A stretch of DNA of 40,910 bases from Variovorax soli NBRC 106424 (GCF_001591385.1 NZ_BCUU01000046.1:1-40910); one strand, 5' to 3'. Counted from the first letter of the stretch, positions 19,542 to 28,367 are shown. Numbers and translations are program-made. The notes: generated from the sequence alone by a model not told the origin.

Positions 19542-20447
19542 GTGAACCACGCCCAGCTCCTTTTCCCCGATTTCTCCCTCATCGCCTGCGGCTGGCTCCT
19601 GTGCCGCTACACCGCCCTGAACCGCAAGGTCTGGGACCAGGTCGAGAGCCTGGTCTACTACTTTCTCTTTCCTGTCCTGCTGTTTCACTCCATCGTGCGC
19701 AGCCCGCTGGACTTCGGCGCCACCTCGAACCTGGTGGGCGCGGGCGTGGCCCTGTGCGCCGTCGGCATCGGCCTGTCCTACAGCCTGCCCTTCCTGCCCT
19801 GGCTGCGCACCCACATCGACAAGCGCGAGCATGCCGCCAGCGCGCAGATCGCTTTCCGCTTCAACTCCTTCATCTGCCTGACGCTGGCCGAGCGCCTGGC
19901 CGGCACCCAAGGCCTGCTGCTGATTTCGGTGCTGATCGGCGTGTGCGTGCCGCTGCTGAACGTGGCCTCGGTCTGGCCCATGGCGCGGCACGCCCAGATG
20001 GGCTTCGTGGGCCAGCTGGTGCGCAACCCGCTGATCATTGCGACCGCCTCGGGACTGCTGGCCAACATCCTGGGCTTCACCGTGCCCAACTGGCTCACGC
20101 CGACGCTGTCGCGCATCGGCGGCGCGTCGCTGGCGCTGGGCCTCATGGCGGCGGGCGCGGGCATGCAGTTCTCGCAGCTGGGCAAGGGCAAGGTGCTGGC
20201 GGTGTCGGTGCTGTCCATCCGGCACTTCATCCTGCCGCTGGTCGCCTGGGGCTTGGCGCGGGCCCTGCAGTTGGAGCCCACGCAGGCCGCGGTGCTGATC
20301 GCTTTCTCGGCCGTTCCGACTGCATCGAGCGCCTACGTGCTCGCCAGCCGCATGGGCTACAACGGCGCGTTTGTCGCGGGGCTGGTGACGATGTCGACGC
20401 TGCTGGGGGTGGCGAGCCTGACGTTTGCGCTGGCGTTGCCGCGATAA
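19542..20447 (+). CDS. AEC-family (auxin efflux carrier-like) permease
   Basis: This is an inner-membrane protein of 301 residues with about ten hydrophobic segments and a clear two-half arrangement. FSLIACGWLLCRY begins TM1. NPLIIATASGLLANILGF, at the start of the second half, is a hallmark of the AEC family, as are ASLALGLMAAGAGM and FSAVPTASSAYVLASRMGYN near the end. Characterised bacterial members export or import small carboxylates such as malate, but the substrate here is unknown. The GTG at 19542 (MNHAQLLFPDF) is preferred by homology of the N-terminus; a TTG at 19521 is an alternative. Neither has a strong ribosome-binding site. Confidence 0.88.
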   Translation: MNHAQLLFPDFSLIACGWLLCRYTALNRKVWDQVESLVYYFLFPVLLFHSIVRSPLDFGATSNLVGAGVALCAVGIGLSYSLPFLPWLRTHIDKREHAASAQIAFRFNSFICLTLAERLAGTQGLLLISVLIGVCVPLLNVASVWPMARHAQMGFVGQLVRNPLIIATASGLLANILGFTVPNWLTPTLSRIGGASLALGLMAAGAGMQFSQLGKGKVLAVSVLSIRHFILPLVAWGLARALQLEPTQAAVLIAFSAVPTASSAYVLASRMGYNGAFVAGLVTMSTLLGVASLTFALALPR

Positions 20448-20585
20448 ATTGCCGGCACAGACCCGGATGGGCGCCTGGCGGGAAGAGTTGGCAGATTGAG
20501 GGATTCCGTTTCTAGGCAAGCCAGGAACCGTGCGCGCTTCTGCGTACGATTTGGAGCTCCAACAACGACTGCATCAGGGAGTTCC

Positions 20586-20996
20586 ATGATCAATGTATTT
20601 ATCCGTTCGTCCGTCATTTGTCTTGGCTTGATCTCTTTCGGCACGTTTGCCGAAGAGGCGCGAGACTCGAGGATCGTAGGAAGCTGGCAAGGCATGCGAA
20701 CCGCCGACGGCAAATGTCAGTTCCTTGCGTGGAAGTCCAAATTCAAGGAAGACGGCCGCTTCGAAATCACCTTCTTCGCCGACGCGGAGCGCAAGAAGGA
20801 GCTTCACACAGAACGAGGAACGTGGAGGGCAAGCGATGGAAGAAACGAGCTGAAGACGGACGGCGTGCCTACCACTGAGGTCTACACCTACTCTTTCGCA
20901 GATCCAAATACAGTCCGCTACGTCAACACCGTCAGGGATCCTTCAGCCGATTGCCAGGCCGACTACGAATTTTTAGAACACCGAACCCAGAACTAA
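20586..20996 (+). CDS. Exported hypothetical protein in a lower-GC patch
   Basis: The protein has 136 residues with a signal peptide (MINVFIRSSVICLGLISFGTFA, cleavage near FAEEA). The mature part contains IVGSWQGMRTADGKCQFLAWKS, alternating beta segments and a second Cys (SADCQADYEF) that could pair with the first. The GSW opening and all-beta look resemble small lipocalin-like exported domains, but no family is recognised. The start has a good AGGGAG site. Base composition is much lower in G+C than the neighbours (about 42% over 20581-20640), pointing to recent acquisition. Confidence 0.75.
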   Translation: MINVFIRSSVICLGLISFGTFAEEARDSRIVGSWQGMRTADGKCQFLAWKSKFKEDGRFEITFFADAERKKELHTERGTWRASDGRNELKTDGVPTTEVYTYSFADPNTVRYVNTVRDPSADCQADYEFLEHRTQN

Positions 20997-21011
20997 GCGC
21001 AAGCTGCTCTG

Positions 21012-21037
21012 TTGAGGCCGCTAGAAGGCGGCCTCAA
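21012..21037. terminator. Perfect 10-bp hairpin between convergent genes
   Basis: TTGAGGCCGC and GCGGCCTCAA form a 10-bp perfect stem around a TAGAAG loop. No T-run follows on either strand, so it is not a textbook terminator. Its position between the stops at 20996 and 21062 fits a transcription barrier or RNA 3'-end stabiliser. Confidence 0.5.
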
Positions 21038-21061
21038 GCATGAATGAGGGGTACCGCTCAA

Positions 21062-21454
21062 TCAAGCGGGAAACCAGCGCTGCACAGCCAACGCGGAATC
21101 CGTCGGACCAGTGTTGAAGCACAGCTTGGCGCCCGGTGCGCATTCGTGGACCACGTTGATGAGCTTCTCGAAGAGCGGCGTGTTCTCGGGGATGAGCCGC
21201 ACACCCGCGCCGATCATCACGCAGTCGAAGGATTTGGCCTTCAAGCGTTGGCGCAGCACGGCCTCGGCCGTCTCGCCGAAATCCACAAGGCACAGTTCGG
21301 CGGCATAGCCCAATGCCCCGAGGCTGGCGACGTCCGCGTCAAGTCCGGCCTGCACCTTGGCAGCGGTCATGCCGGGAAATGCTGCGTAGGCCGGGTCTGA
21401 AAAATCGATGAGCGTGGGCTCGAGGCCGATCAGTACAACGCGGGTCTGGGTCAT
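21062..21454 (-). CDS. Hypothetical alpha/beta protein
   Basis: The protein has 130 residues, no signal peptide and no membrane segment. It shows a regular beta-alpha pattern: TRVVLIGLEPTLIDFSD, AAKVQAGLDADVASLGALGYAAELCLVDF, LKAKSFDCVMIGAGVRLIP, and a final helix-strand HECAPGAKLCFNTGPTDSALAVQRW. The fold resembles a receiver-like or Rossmann-like domain, but no phospho-acceptor or nucleotide motif is clear. A very strong AGGAGG site supports the chosen start. It is divergent from the GNAT gene with 61 bp between starts. Confidence 0.75.
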   Translation of the reverse strand: MTQTRVVLIGLEPTLIDFSDPAYAAFPGMTAAKVQAGLDADVASLGALGYAAELCLVDFGETAEAVLRQRLKAKSFDCVMIGAGVRLIPENTPLFEKLINVVHECAPGAKLCFNTGPTDSALAVQRWFPA

Positions 21455-21515
21455 GATTCCTCCTGATTTGTCGTCGTGAGAATCCAGGATAGCAGTCCGT
21501 CGAAAGGTCAATGTC

Positions 21516-22136
21516 ATGCAATTGCCAACAGTCGCGGTGCCCGCCGAACTGCCCACGGAGCGGCTCATCCTGCGGCCGTGGCGCGACGCGGACCGCGACG
21601 CATTTGCAGCCCTCAACGCAGACCGGGTGGTGATGGAGTTCTTTGCTTCGACCCTCTCCCGAGCGGCCAGCGACGCCAGCATCGACGCGTGGCAAAAGCA
21701 GTTCGAACAACGCGGCTGGAGCAATTGGGCCGTGGAGCTCCAGGCCACCGGCCAGTTCATCGGCTTTGTCGGCTTGAGTGTCCCGGTGCGCGTGCTACCT
21801 TTTACGCCCTGCGTGGAGATCGGATGGCGCTTGGCGCGCTCAGCCTGGGGACAGGGCTACGCCACGGAGGCCGCGCGCGAAGCCCTTCGCTTCGGCTTTG
21901 GCACGCTGCAGCTCGAAGAGATCGTGTCCTTCACTGCCGTCGTCAACGCCCGCTCGCGCGCGGTGATGGAGCGCATCGGCATGCACGATGCCCATGAGGA
22001 TTTCGAGCACCCGGGCGTTTCCGAAGGCAGCCCCTTGCGGCTGCACTGCCTGTACCGCCTCTCGCGGCGGCAGTGGAAGGAAAACGGCGGCGGCGGCCAT
22101 CGGCCGCCGCCGCATGCACCTCAGGCCAGCGTGTAG
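21516..22136 (+). CDS. GNAT-family N-acetyltransferase (RimJ/RimL type)
   Basis: The protein has 206 residues. It begins with the LPTERLILRPWRDADRDAF segment typical of the RimJ/RimL branch. The acetyl-CoA pyrophosphate-binding loop is SAWGQGYATEAAREAL, and VNARSRAVMERIGM fits the final conserved helix. Such enzymes acetylate protein N-termini, amino acids or antibiotics; the substrate is not predictable here. The C-terminal tail is Gly/Pro/His-rich and low-complexity, and its last 16 bp overlap the convergent aldehyde dehydrogenase gene. The tail may be an extension caused by loss of an earlier stop. Confidence 0.88.
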   Translation: MQLPTVAVPAELPTERLILRPWRDADRDAFAALNADRVVMEFFASTLSRAASDASIDAWQKQFEQRGWSNWAVELQATGQFIGFVGLSVPVRVLPFTPCVEIGWRLARSAWGQGYATEAAREALRFGFGTLQLEEIVSFTAVVNARSRAVMERIGMHDAHEDFEHPGVSEGSPLRLHCLYRLSRRQWKENGGGGHRPPPHAPQASV

Positions 22137-23560
22137 GCCGTCTTCACCGTGGTGAAGAACTCCTGCGCGTAGCGCCCCTGCTCGCGCGGCCCGTAGCTCG
22201 AACCCTTGCGCCCGCCGAAGGGCACGTGATAGTCCACGCCGGCCGTGGGCAGGTTCACCATCACCATGCCGGCCTGGCTGTGGCGCTTGAAGTGCGTGGC
22301 GTATTTCAGGCTGGTGGTGGCAATGCCGGCTGACAGGCCGAACTCGGTGTCGTTGGCCGTGGCCAGCGCCTCGTCGTAGTCCTTCACGCGGATCACGCTG
22401 GCCACCGGACCGAAGATTTCTTCCTTGTTGATGCGCATGGCCGCCACCGATTCGGAGAACAGCGCCGGTTGCATGTAGAAGCCTTCTGTGTCCAGCTTCA
22501 GGCGCTGGCCGCCGGCGGCCAGCGTGGCGCCTTCGCCCTTGCCGATCTCGATGTAGCTCAGGTCCTGCTCGAGCTGGCTCTGGCTGGAGACCGGGCCGAT
22601 GTCGGTGCCCTGCGCCAGCGCATCGCCCACCTTGATCTTGTCCATGCGCGCCTTCATGGCCTCGATGAACTTCGGGTAGATGCCTTGGGTGACGATCAGT
22701 CGGCTGGACGCGGTGCAGCGCTGGCCGGTGGAATAGAAGGCGCTCTGCACGCTCAGCTCCACCGCTTGCGCCAGGTCCGCGTCGTCGAGGACGACCTGCG
22801 GGTTCTTGCCGCCCATTTCGAGCTGCACCTTCTTGTGCGTCTCCACGCACTTGGCCGCAATGCCGCGGCCCACGCCCACCGAGCCGGTGAAGCTCACGGC
22901 ATGGATGCCCGGATGGGCGACCAGTGCATTGCCGATCACGCTGCCGCGGCCCATCACCAGGTTGAAGACGCCCGCCGGAATGCCCGAGCGGCTGATGATC
23001 TCGGCCAGCGCCCAGGCGCAGCCCGGCACCAGGTCGGCGGGCTTGAGCACCACGCAGTTGCCATACGCCAGGGCCGGCGCGATCTTCCAGGCCGGAATGG
23101 CGATGGGGAAGTTCCACGGCGTGATCAGGCCCACCACGCCCACCGGCTCGCGCGTGATCTCCACGCCGATGTTCGGGCGCACCGACGGCACCAACTCGCC
23201 CGCCAGGCGCAGGCATTCACCCGCGAAGAACTTGAAGATGTAGCCCGCGCGCGCCGCTTCGCCGATGCCCTCGGCGCGGGTCTTGCCCTCTTCACGCGCC
23301 AGCAGCGTGCCAAGCTCTTCCTTGCGCGCCAGGATTTCGTTGCCGATCTTGTCCAGCGCATCGGAGCGCGCCTGCACGCTGCCGGTGGCCCAGGCCGGGA
23401 AGGCGGCAGTGGCCGCGGCCACGGCGGCATCCACCTGCGCCGCGTCGCCCTGCGCGTATTCGGCAATGGTGTCGCCCAGGTTCGAGGGGTTGATGTTGGG
23501 GCTGTAGCTGTTGCCCTTGACCCACTGGCCGCCGATGAAGTTGTCGTGTTGTTGATGCAT
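22121..23560 (-). CDS. Aldehyde dehydrogenase, probable 2-oxoglutarate-semialdehyde (2,5-dioxovalerate) dehydrogenase
   Basis: This NAD(P)-dependent aldehyde dehydrogenase has 479 residues. It carries the catalytic Cys282 (GQRCTASSR), general base Glu248 (LEMGGKNP), Asn150 (ITPWNFP) and Lys173 (VLKPADLVPG). The first two match all ALDHs. The specific call rests on context: it lies 29 bp after kdgD in the same operon, and KdgD's product is 2-oxoglutarate semialdehyde. Oxidation to 2-oxoglutarate completes the oxidative hexuronate/galactarate pathway. The ATG at 23560 (MHQQHDNFIGGQWV) is preferred over an in-frame GTG five codons upstream. A different aldehyde substrate cannot be excluded from sequence alone. 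Confidence 0.88.
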   Translation of the reverse strand: MHQQHDNFIGGQWVKGNSYSPNINPSNLGDTIAEYAQGDAAQVDAAVAAATAAFPAWATGSVQARSDALDKIGNEILARKEELGTLLAREEGKTRAEGIGEAARAGYIFKFFAGECLRLAGELVPSVRPNIGVEITREPVGVVGLITPWNFPIAIPAWKIAPALAYGNCVVLKPADLVPGCAWALAEIISRSGIPAGVFNLVMGRGSVIGNALVAHPGIHAVSFTGSVGVGRGIAAKCVETHKKVQLEMGGKNPQVVLDDADLAQAVELSVQSAFYSTGQRCTASSRLIVTQGIYPKFIEAMKARMDKIKVGDALAQGTDIGPVSSQSQLEQDLSYIEIGKGEGATLAAGGQRLKLDTEGFYMQPALFSESVAAMRINKEEIFGPVASVIRVKDYDEALATANDTEFGLSAGIATTSLKYATHFKRHSQAGMVMVNLPTAGVDYHVPFGGRKGSSYGPREQGRYAQEFFTTVKTAYTLA

Positions 23561-23589
23561 CCTGCTTCGCTCCACTGGGGTGATTGCGC

Positions 23590-24501
23590 TTACTGAGGCC
23601 CGAGACTATCGATCAGCGTCTTGAGCTTGTCCATTTCATCGGCCTTGAGGTCGGTGAGCGGCGCCCGCACCGGACCGGCGTCGTGGCCGACGATCTTGGC
23701 GCCGGCCTTGACGATGCTCACCGCGTAGCCCGGCATGCGGTTGCGCAGGTCGAGATAGGGCATGAAGAATTCCTTCAGCAGGCGGTGCTGCGTGGCCATG
23801 TCGTCATCGCGTACCGCTTCGTAGAACTGCATCGCGGTGCGCGGAATGAAATTGAACACCGCCGACGAATACACCGGCGTGCCCATGGCCTTGTAGGCCG
23901 CCGCATAGACCTCGGCCGTGGGCAGGCCGCCCAGGTAGGCAAAGCGGTCGCCCATCTTCAGGAAGATGGAGTTCATCAGCTCGATGTCGCCCACGCCGTC
24001 CTTGAAGCCCACCAGGTTGGGGTTGCGTTCGGCCAGCCGGGCCAGCGTGTCGGGCTTGAGGCGGCTGTTGGCGCGGTTGTAGACGATGACGCCGAACTTC
24101 ACGCTTTTGCACACGGCTTCCACATGCGCGGCCAGGCCGTCCTGCCCGGCTTCGGTCAGGTAGTGCGGCAAGAGCAGGATGCCGTGGGCGCCGGCCTTCT
24201 CGGCCGCTTGCGCGCACTGGATGGCAAAGCGCGTGGGGCCGCCGGCACCCGCAATGATGGGCACCTTGCCGCGGCAGGTGTCGACTGCCGTCTGGATGAT
24301 TTCCGGATATTCCTCGCCCGTGAGCGAGAAGAACTCGCCCGTGCCGCCGGCCGCGAAGAGCGCCGTTGCACCGTAGGGCGCCAGCCATTCCAGCCGCTGG
24401 ATGTAGCCGGCCTTGTTGAAGTCGCCGTTGGCATCGAAATCGGTCAGCGGGAAGGAAAGCAGGCCGGAGCCCATGATGGTCTTGAGTTCTTGCGGATTCA
24501 T
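23590..24501 (-). CDS. kdgD: 5-dehydro-4-deoxyglucarate dehydratase (decarboxylating)
   Basis: KdgD converts 5-dehydro-4-deoxy-D-glucarate to 2-oxoglutarate semialdehyde, CO2 and water. It is a TIM-barrel class I lyase related to DapA, 303 residues. The Schiff-base Lys167 lies in VGFKDGVGD, the partner Tyr141 in VIVYNRANS, and GGTGEF (52-57) replaces DapA's GTTGES. The opening [18 protein letters not shown] and the [13 protein letters not shown] segment are characteristic of KdgD rather than DapA. It sits between a Bug receptor gene and the semialdehyde dehydrogenase, with galactarate dehydratase in the divergent operon supplying its substrate. Confidence 0.94.
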   Translation of the reverse strand: MNPQELKTIMGSGLLSFPLTDFDANGDFNKAGYIQRLEWLAPYGATALFAAGGTGEFFSLTGEEYPEIIQTAVDTCRGKVPIIAGAGGPTRFAIQCAQAAEKAGAHGILLLPHYLTEAGQDGLAAHVEAVCKSVKFGVIVYNRANSRLKPDTLARLAERNPNLVGFKDGVGDIELMNSIFLKMGDRFAYLGGLPTAEVYAAAYKAMGTPVYSSAVFNFIPRTAMQFYEAVRDDDMATQHRLLKEFFMPYLDLRNRMPGYAVSIVKAGAKIVGHDAGPVRAPLTDLKADEMDKLKTLIDSLGPQ

Positions 24502-24571
24502 CGGAACGGTCCAGGAAATGAGGGTGATGTGTGTTGTGTCGGAGTGATGGGTCGGAAAGGGCGGGCGGCTG

Positions 24572-25552
24572 TCAGTCCAGCCTGATGTCGGCGTCTTTCA
24601 CCACCCTGGCCCAGCGAGCGCGTTCCTTGTTGAAGAACTGCTCTTCTTCGGCCGGGGTCATGGTCACGACCTCGGCGCCCTGCCCGGCCAGGCGCGAGCG
24701 GATGTCGGCGCTGCGGATGATGGAAATCAGTTCCTTGTTCAGGCGCGCGATGACCGCATCGGGCGTGCCCTTGGCCACGCGCACGCCCTGCCAGGTGCCC
24801 GACTCGAAGCCGGGCACGCCCTGCTCGGCGATGGTGGGCACGTTGCCGATGAGCGGCATGCGCGTGGCCTTGGAGACGGCCAGCACCTTGAGCTTGCCGT
24901 TCTGCACCTGCGGCAGCGTGGCCAGCATGCCGTTCATCAGCACCTGCGTCTGGCCGGCCACCGTGTCCTGGATGGCCTGCACGCCGCCCTTGTAGGGCAC
25001 GTAGGTCCACTTGGCATTCACGGCGCGCTGCAGTGCCACGCCGGCCAGGTGCGGTGCGCTGCCGGTGGCGGTCACCGCGAAGTTCAGGTCGCTGGTCCGG
25101 GACAGGGCCACCAGGTCCTTCAGGTTGTCGGCCTTCACCGAGGGGTGCACCACCAGCAGGTGCGGCGAGTAGGCCAGCATGGTCACGCCGCGCAGATCCT
25201 TGGAGGGGTCGAAGCTCAGCTTGGTGTAGACCGAGGGGCTGATGGCCAGCGCGCCCACGTCGCACAGCAGCAGCGTGTAGCCGTCCGGCGCCGACTTGGC
25301 GACGTAGTCCGCGCCCAGGTTGCCGTTGGCGCCGGGCTTGTTCTCCACGATCACCGGCTGGCCCAGCGCCACCGACAGCGGCTGGCTGATGGAGCGGGCG
25401 ATGATGTCGGAGGAGCCGCCCGGCGGATACGGCACCACGATGCGGATCGGCTTGCTGGGCCAGTCGCCCTGCGCCAGGGCCGGCGCGTGCACAACGGCCA
25501 TCGCGGCGCCAAGTGCCAGGGTGGCGACGATGCGGCGGCGTTGGATGCTCAT
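24572..25552 (-). CDS. Bug/TctC-family binding protein of the uronate/aldarate locus
   Basis: The protein has 326 residues. It has a signal peptide ending APALAQ and the Bug signatures [35 protein letters not shown] and [18 protein letters not shown]. It is the first gene of the minus-strand arm (Bug-kdgD-aldehyde dehydrogenase) and is preceded by an operator-like element at 25617-25638, so a role in capture or sensing of a uronate, aldarate or related acid is likely. No TctA/TctB partners are in the window. AAGGGG precedes the start. Confidence 0.92.
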   Translation of the reverse strand: MSIQRRRIVATLALGAAMAVVHAPALAQGDWPSKPIRIVVPYPPGGSSDIIARSISQPLSVALGQPVIVENKPGANGNLGADYVAKSAPDGYTLLLCDVGALAISPSVYTKLSFDPSKDLRGVTMLAYSPHLLVVHPSVKADNLKDLVALSRTSDLNFAVTATGSAPHLAGVALQRAVNAKWTYVPYKGGVQAIQDTVAGQTQVLMNGMLATLPQVQNGKLKVLAVSKATRMPLIGNVPTIAEQGVPGFESGTWQGVRVAKGTPDAVIARLNKELISIIRSADIRSRLAGQGAEVVTMTPAEEEQFFNKERARWARVVKDADIRLD

Positions 25553-25616
25553 GTTGTCCCCTTCAGGTATTGGATGAACTGCGAGCCGCCTCTTCGACAA
25601 AGAGGAAGTCTCTTTT

Positions 25617-25638
25617 GTTATCAGTCATCGTACAACTG
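25617..25638 (-). promoter_or_regulatory. Probable GntR/FCD operator, minus-strand arm
   Basis: Read on the minus strand this 22-bp element starts CAGTTGTACGA and ends GATAAC, and matches the element at 26554-26575 at 19 of 22 positions. The core TTGTACGATGA fits the FadR-subfamily operator pattern TNGTNNNACNA with one mismatch. It lies 65 bp upstream of the Bug start codon. Confidence 0.6.
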
Positions 25639-25642
25639 AAAA

Positions 25643-25653
25643 GACAACTTGTC
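25643..25653. promoter_or_regulatory. Perfect palindrome next to the operator
   Basis: GACAA-C-TTGTC is an 11-bp perfect palindrome just upstream (minus-strand sense) of the operator-like element. It may be a second binding half-site or part of the -35 region (TTGTCT on the minus strand). Confidence 0.4.
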
Positions 25654-25707
25654 CAGAAAGACCGAGTTTTGCGCTGATGCCCGCGGGCGCGCCGCGCAGG
25701 CGGGCCG

Positions 25708-26532
25708 TCAGCGGGCGGGCGGCTTGCCGTCGGCGCCTTGCTGCGCCTGCTGGCGCGCGGCTTCCTGGGCAATGCGCAGGCGTTCGCGGCTGTTGGTGAG
25801 GTGGATGCGCATGGCGGCGCGCGCCGACTCCGGGTCGCGCCGCGCGATGGCTGCGTAGATCTCCTCGTGCTCGCGGTTCACGCGGGTGAGGTATTCGCTG
25901 CCGCGGTCCAGGTTGCGCAGCGCGTTGATGCGCGTGCGCGGAATGATCGTGGTGCCCAGGTGGCTCATGATGTCGGCAAAGTACTGGTTGCCGGTGGCCT
26001 GGGCGATCTGCAGGTGAAAGCGGAAATCGGGCGCCACGGTATCGCCCGCCTGCGCCACATTGGTCTCGAAATCGTCGAGCGCCTGGCGCATGGCCTGCAG
26101 CTGCTCCTCCGTGCGGCGGGTGGCGGCCAGCCCGGCAGATTCAGTCTCCAGGCTGATGCGCAGCTCCAGCACCGCCAGCACGTCGACCGAGGTGGCGATG
26201 TCGCCCGCGTCCAGCCGGAACATGCCCGCGGTGCGCGGCTGCAGCACGAAGGTGCCGATGCCGTGGTGCGTCTCGACCAGCCCCGCGGCCTGGAGCTTGG
26301 AAATGGCCTCGCGCACCACCGTGCGGCTGACGCCGAAGGCCTGCATGATGGCCGACTCGGTGGGCAGCTTGTCGCCCGGGCGCAGCGCCCCGTCGCGGAT
26401 GCGCGCACCGAAGTCCTCCACCAGGCTGTGCGCCAGGCCGCGCCCGCGCGGACGGCCGCGCGCCACATAGGAACCCAGCGCTTCGGACGGCGCGGCCGGG
26501 GGGCTCGGAACTGCTGTTGACATGCGCGTCAT
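25708..26532 (-). CDS. GntR-family transcriptional regulator, FadR/FCD subfamily
   Basis: This is a DNA-binding repressor-type protein of 274 residues. An N-terminal winged helix (about 33-98) has LRPGDKLPTESAIMQAFGVSRTVVREAISKL and HHGIGTFV. The FCD ligand-binding domain (about 118-250) has the all-helical pattern with ELRISLETESAGLAA, DFRFHLQIAQATGN and MRIHLTNSRERL. The histidines are consistent with the metal-dependent carboxylate pocket of FCD proteins. The gene sits between the two arms of the uronate locus, and two matching operator-like elements flank it, so it is the likely local regulator responding to a uronate or aldarate. The ATG at 26532 has ATCAGG upstream. Confidence 0.92.
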   Translation of the reverse strand: MTRMSTAVPSPPAAPSEALGSYVARGRPRGRGLAHSLVEDFGARIRDGALRPGDKLPTESAIMQAFGVSRTVVREAISKLQAAGLVETHHGIGTFVLQPRTAGMFRLDAGDIATSVDVLAVLELRISLETESAGLAATRRTEEQLQAMRQALDDFETNVAQAGDTVAPDFRFHLQIAQATGNQYFADIMSHLGTTIIPRTRINALRNLDRGSEYLTRVNREHEEIYAAIARRDPESARAAMRIHLTNSRERLRIAQEAARQQAQQGADGKPPAR

Positions 26533-26553
26533 GGCCTGATGATAATGGCGCGA

Positions 26554-26575
26554 CAGTTGTACGACAACAGATAAC
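26554..26575 (+). promoter_or_regulatory. Probable GntR/FCD operator, plus-strand arm and gntR
   Basis: The core TTGTACGACAA (26557-26567) is a perfect match to TNGTNNNACNA, the FadR-subfamily GntR operator pattern, and sits in a perfect GTTGT-ACG-ACAAC palindrome. It is followed by GATAAC, a possible -10. It lies between the divergent gntR and uronate dehydrogenase starts, so it could control both. Confidence 0.7.
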
Positions 26576-26590
26576 TTAAGACAAGACGAC

Positions 26591-27442
26591 ATGAGCGAGA
26601 CAACCGGCGCGGCCCCTGCCGCCCAACATTCCGAGGCAGCCCCGCGCCTTTCCCGCCTCCTGCTGACCGGCGCCGCCGGCGGCCTGGGCAAGGTCCTGCG
26701 CGAACGGCTGCAACCCATGGCCCGGGTGATCCGCCTCTCGGACGTGGCCGAGATGGCGCCCGCCGCCGGCCCCCATGAAGAAGTGGCGCCCTGCAACCTG
26801 GCCGACAAGAAGGCGGTCGACGCCCTGGTGGCGGGCTGCGATGCCATCGTCCACCTGGGCGGCGTGTCGGTGGAGCGGCCTTTCGAAGAGATCCTGGAAG
26901 CCAACATCCGCGGCGTGTTCCATGTCTACGAGGCCGCCCGCCGCCATGGCGTGAAGCGCATCGTGTTCGCCAGCTCCAACCACGTGATCGGCTTCTACAA
27001 GCAGAGCGAGCACATCGACGCGCATGCCGCGCGCCGGCCCGACGGCTACTACGGCCTGTCGAAGTCCTTCGGCGAGGACATGGCCCAGTTCTACTACGAC
27101 CGCTACGGCATCGAGACGGTCAGCATCCGCATCGGCTCGTCCTTTCCGGAGCCCGCCAACCGCCGCATGATGAGCACCTGGCTGAGCTACCGCGACCTCA
27201 CCACGCTCATCGAGAAGTCGCTCTTCACGCCAGGCGTGAAGCACACCGTGGTCTACGGCGCATCGGCCAACCGCGATGTGTGGTGGGACAACAGCGCGGC
27301 CGCGCACCTGGGCTTCGCGCCGCAGGACAGCTCCGAGGTCTTCCGCGACAAGGTGGAGGCGCAGCCGCCGGTGGCGCCCACCGACCCGAATGCCATCTAC
27401 CAGGGCGGCGCCTTCACCGCCCAGGGCCCTTTCGGCGACTGA
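26591..27442 (+). CDS. udh: Uronate dehydrogenase (NAD-dependent)
   Basis: Uronate dehydrogenase oxidises D-galacturonate or D-glucuronate at C1 to the aldarolactone, the first step of the oxidative route. The protein has 283 residues and is an extended SDR with the Rossmann TGAAGGLG (26-33), VHLGGVSVERPFEEIL, active-site SSNHVIG (Ser128/Ser129) and catalytic Tyr154/Lys158 in YYGLSK. The VSIRIGSSFPEPANRRMMSTWLS segment is typical of Udh. It has about 18 extra N-terminal residues before the first strand. It heads the plus-strand operon, directly after the operator. Confidence 0.93.
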   Translation: MSETTGAAPAAQHSEAAPRLSRLLLTGAAGGLGKVLRERLQPMARVIRLSDVAEMAPAAGPHEEVAPCNLADKKAVDALVAGCDAIVHLGGVSVERPFEEILEANIRGVFHVYEAARRHGVKRIVFASSNHVIGFYKQSEHIDAHAARRPDGYYGLSKSFGEDMAQFYYDRYGIETVSIRIGSSFPEPANRRMMSTWLSYRDLTTLIEKSLFTPGVKHTVVYGASANRDVWWDNSAAAHLGFAPQDSSEVFRDKVEAQPPVAPTDPNAIYQGGAFTAQGPFGD

Positions 27443-27467
27443 CGCGCTTCAACGCGCCCATCCCATC

Positions 27468-28367
27468 ATGCAAGCCGAACTGATCCTGGACGCACGTTGC
27501 GGCACCGGGGAGAGCCCCGTGTGGATCGCACACGAGCAAGCCCTGTACTGGGTGGACATCCCTGCCCGCCAGCTGCATCGCATCGAACCCGCCTCGGGCG
27601 CCCACCGCAGCTGGACCGGCGACGAGATGCTCGCCTGCATCGCGCCGCGCGAAGGCCACCCCGGCCAGTGGATCGCCGGCATGGAAAGCGGCGTGTTCGC
27701 CATTGCCACGCAGGGCGACGGCACGCTGGCCAGCACACGCCTGGCCAACGTGGCGCATGCGCAAGCCGGCATGCGCTTCAACGACGGCCGCTGCGACCGC
27801 CAGGGCCGCTTCTGGGCCGGCACCATGCTCATGGACATGGCGGCCGCGCGCGAGGTAGGCCGCGTCTACCGTTACCAGAGCGACGTCAATGCCGAGGCCG
27901 CGCTGCGCGTGCACTTCGACCAGATGATCGTGCCCAACGGCATGGCCTTCAGCCCCGACGGCCGCACCATGTACCTGTCGGATTCGCATCCCAGCGTGCA
28001 GGCCATCTGGGCCTTCGACTACGACACCGCCACCGGCACGCCGCACAACCGGCGCCTGTTCGTCGACATGAAGCCCCTGCCCGGCCGCCCCGACGGCGCC
28101 GCGGTGGATGCCGACGGCTGCTACTGGATCTGCGGCAACGACGCCGGACTGGTGCACCGCTTCACGCCCGAGGGCCGGCTCGATCGCTCCCTGCCGGTGC
28201 CGGTGAAGAAGCCCGCCATGTGCGCCTTCGGCGGCAGCGGGCTCGACACGCTGTTCGTGACCTCCATCCGCCCCGGCGGCGACCTGTCCGACCAGCCGCT
28301 GGCCGGCGGCGTGTTCGCCCTGAACCCTGGCGTCAAGGGCCTGCCGGAACCGGCCTGCCGCTTCTGA
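27468..28367 (+). CDS. SMP-30/gluconolaconase-family aldarolactonase
   Basis: This six-bladed beta-propeller lactonase has 299 residues. The family metal ligands are visible: Glu15 (GTGESPVW), Asn157 (VPNGMAFSPDG) and Asp209 (RPDGAAVDADG), with Asn105 (MRFNDGRCD) in the substrate-contact position. In this operon it would open the galactarolactone made by Udh to galactarate. Its start is 25 bp after udh. Sugar-lactonase activity on other substrates such as xylonolactone or gluconolactone is common in the family, so the assignment leans on context. Confidence 0.9.
   Translation: MQAELILDARCGTGESPVWIAHEQALYWVDIPARQLHRIEPASGAHRSWTGDEMLACIAPREGHPGQWIAGMESGVFAIATQGDGTLASTRLANVAHAQAGMRFNDGRCDRQGRFWAGTMLMDMAAAREVGRVYRYQSDVNAEAALRVHFDQMIVPNGMAFSPDGRTMYLSDSHPSVQAIWAFDYDTATGTPHNRRLFVDMKPLPGRPDGAAVDADGCYWICGNDAGLVHRFTPEGRLDRSLPVPVKKPAMCAFGGSGLDTLFVTSIRPGGDLSDQPLAGGVFALNPGVKGLPEPACRF

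Noticed and set aside
21012..21037. Standard rho-independent terminator
   Set aside because: The stem is perfect but lacks a T-run on either strand. Kept as a hairpin with lower confidence.
23590..24501. Second dapA or N-acetylneuraminate lyase
   Set aside because: The GGTGEF motif, the SFPLTDFD start and the operon context fit KdgD better; dapA itself is at 522.
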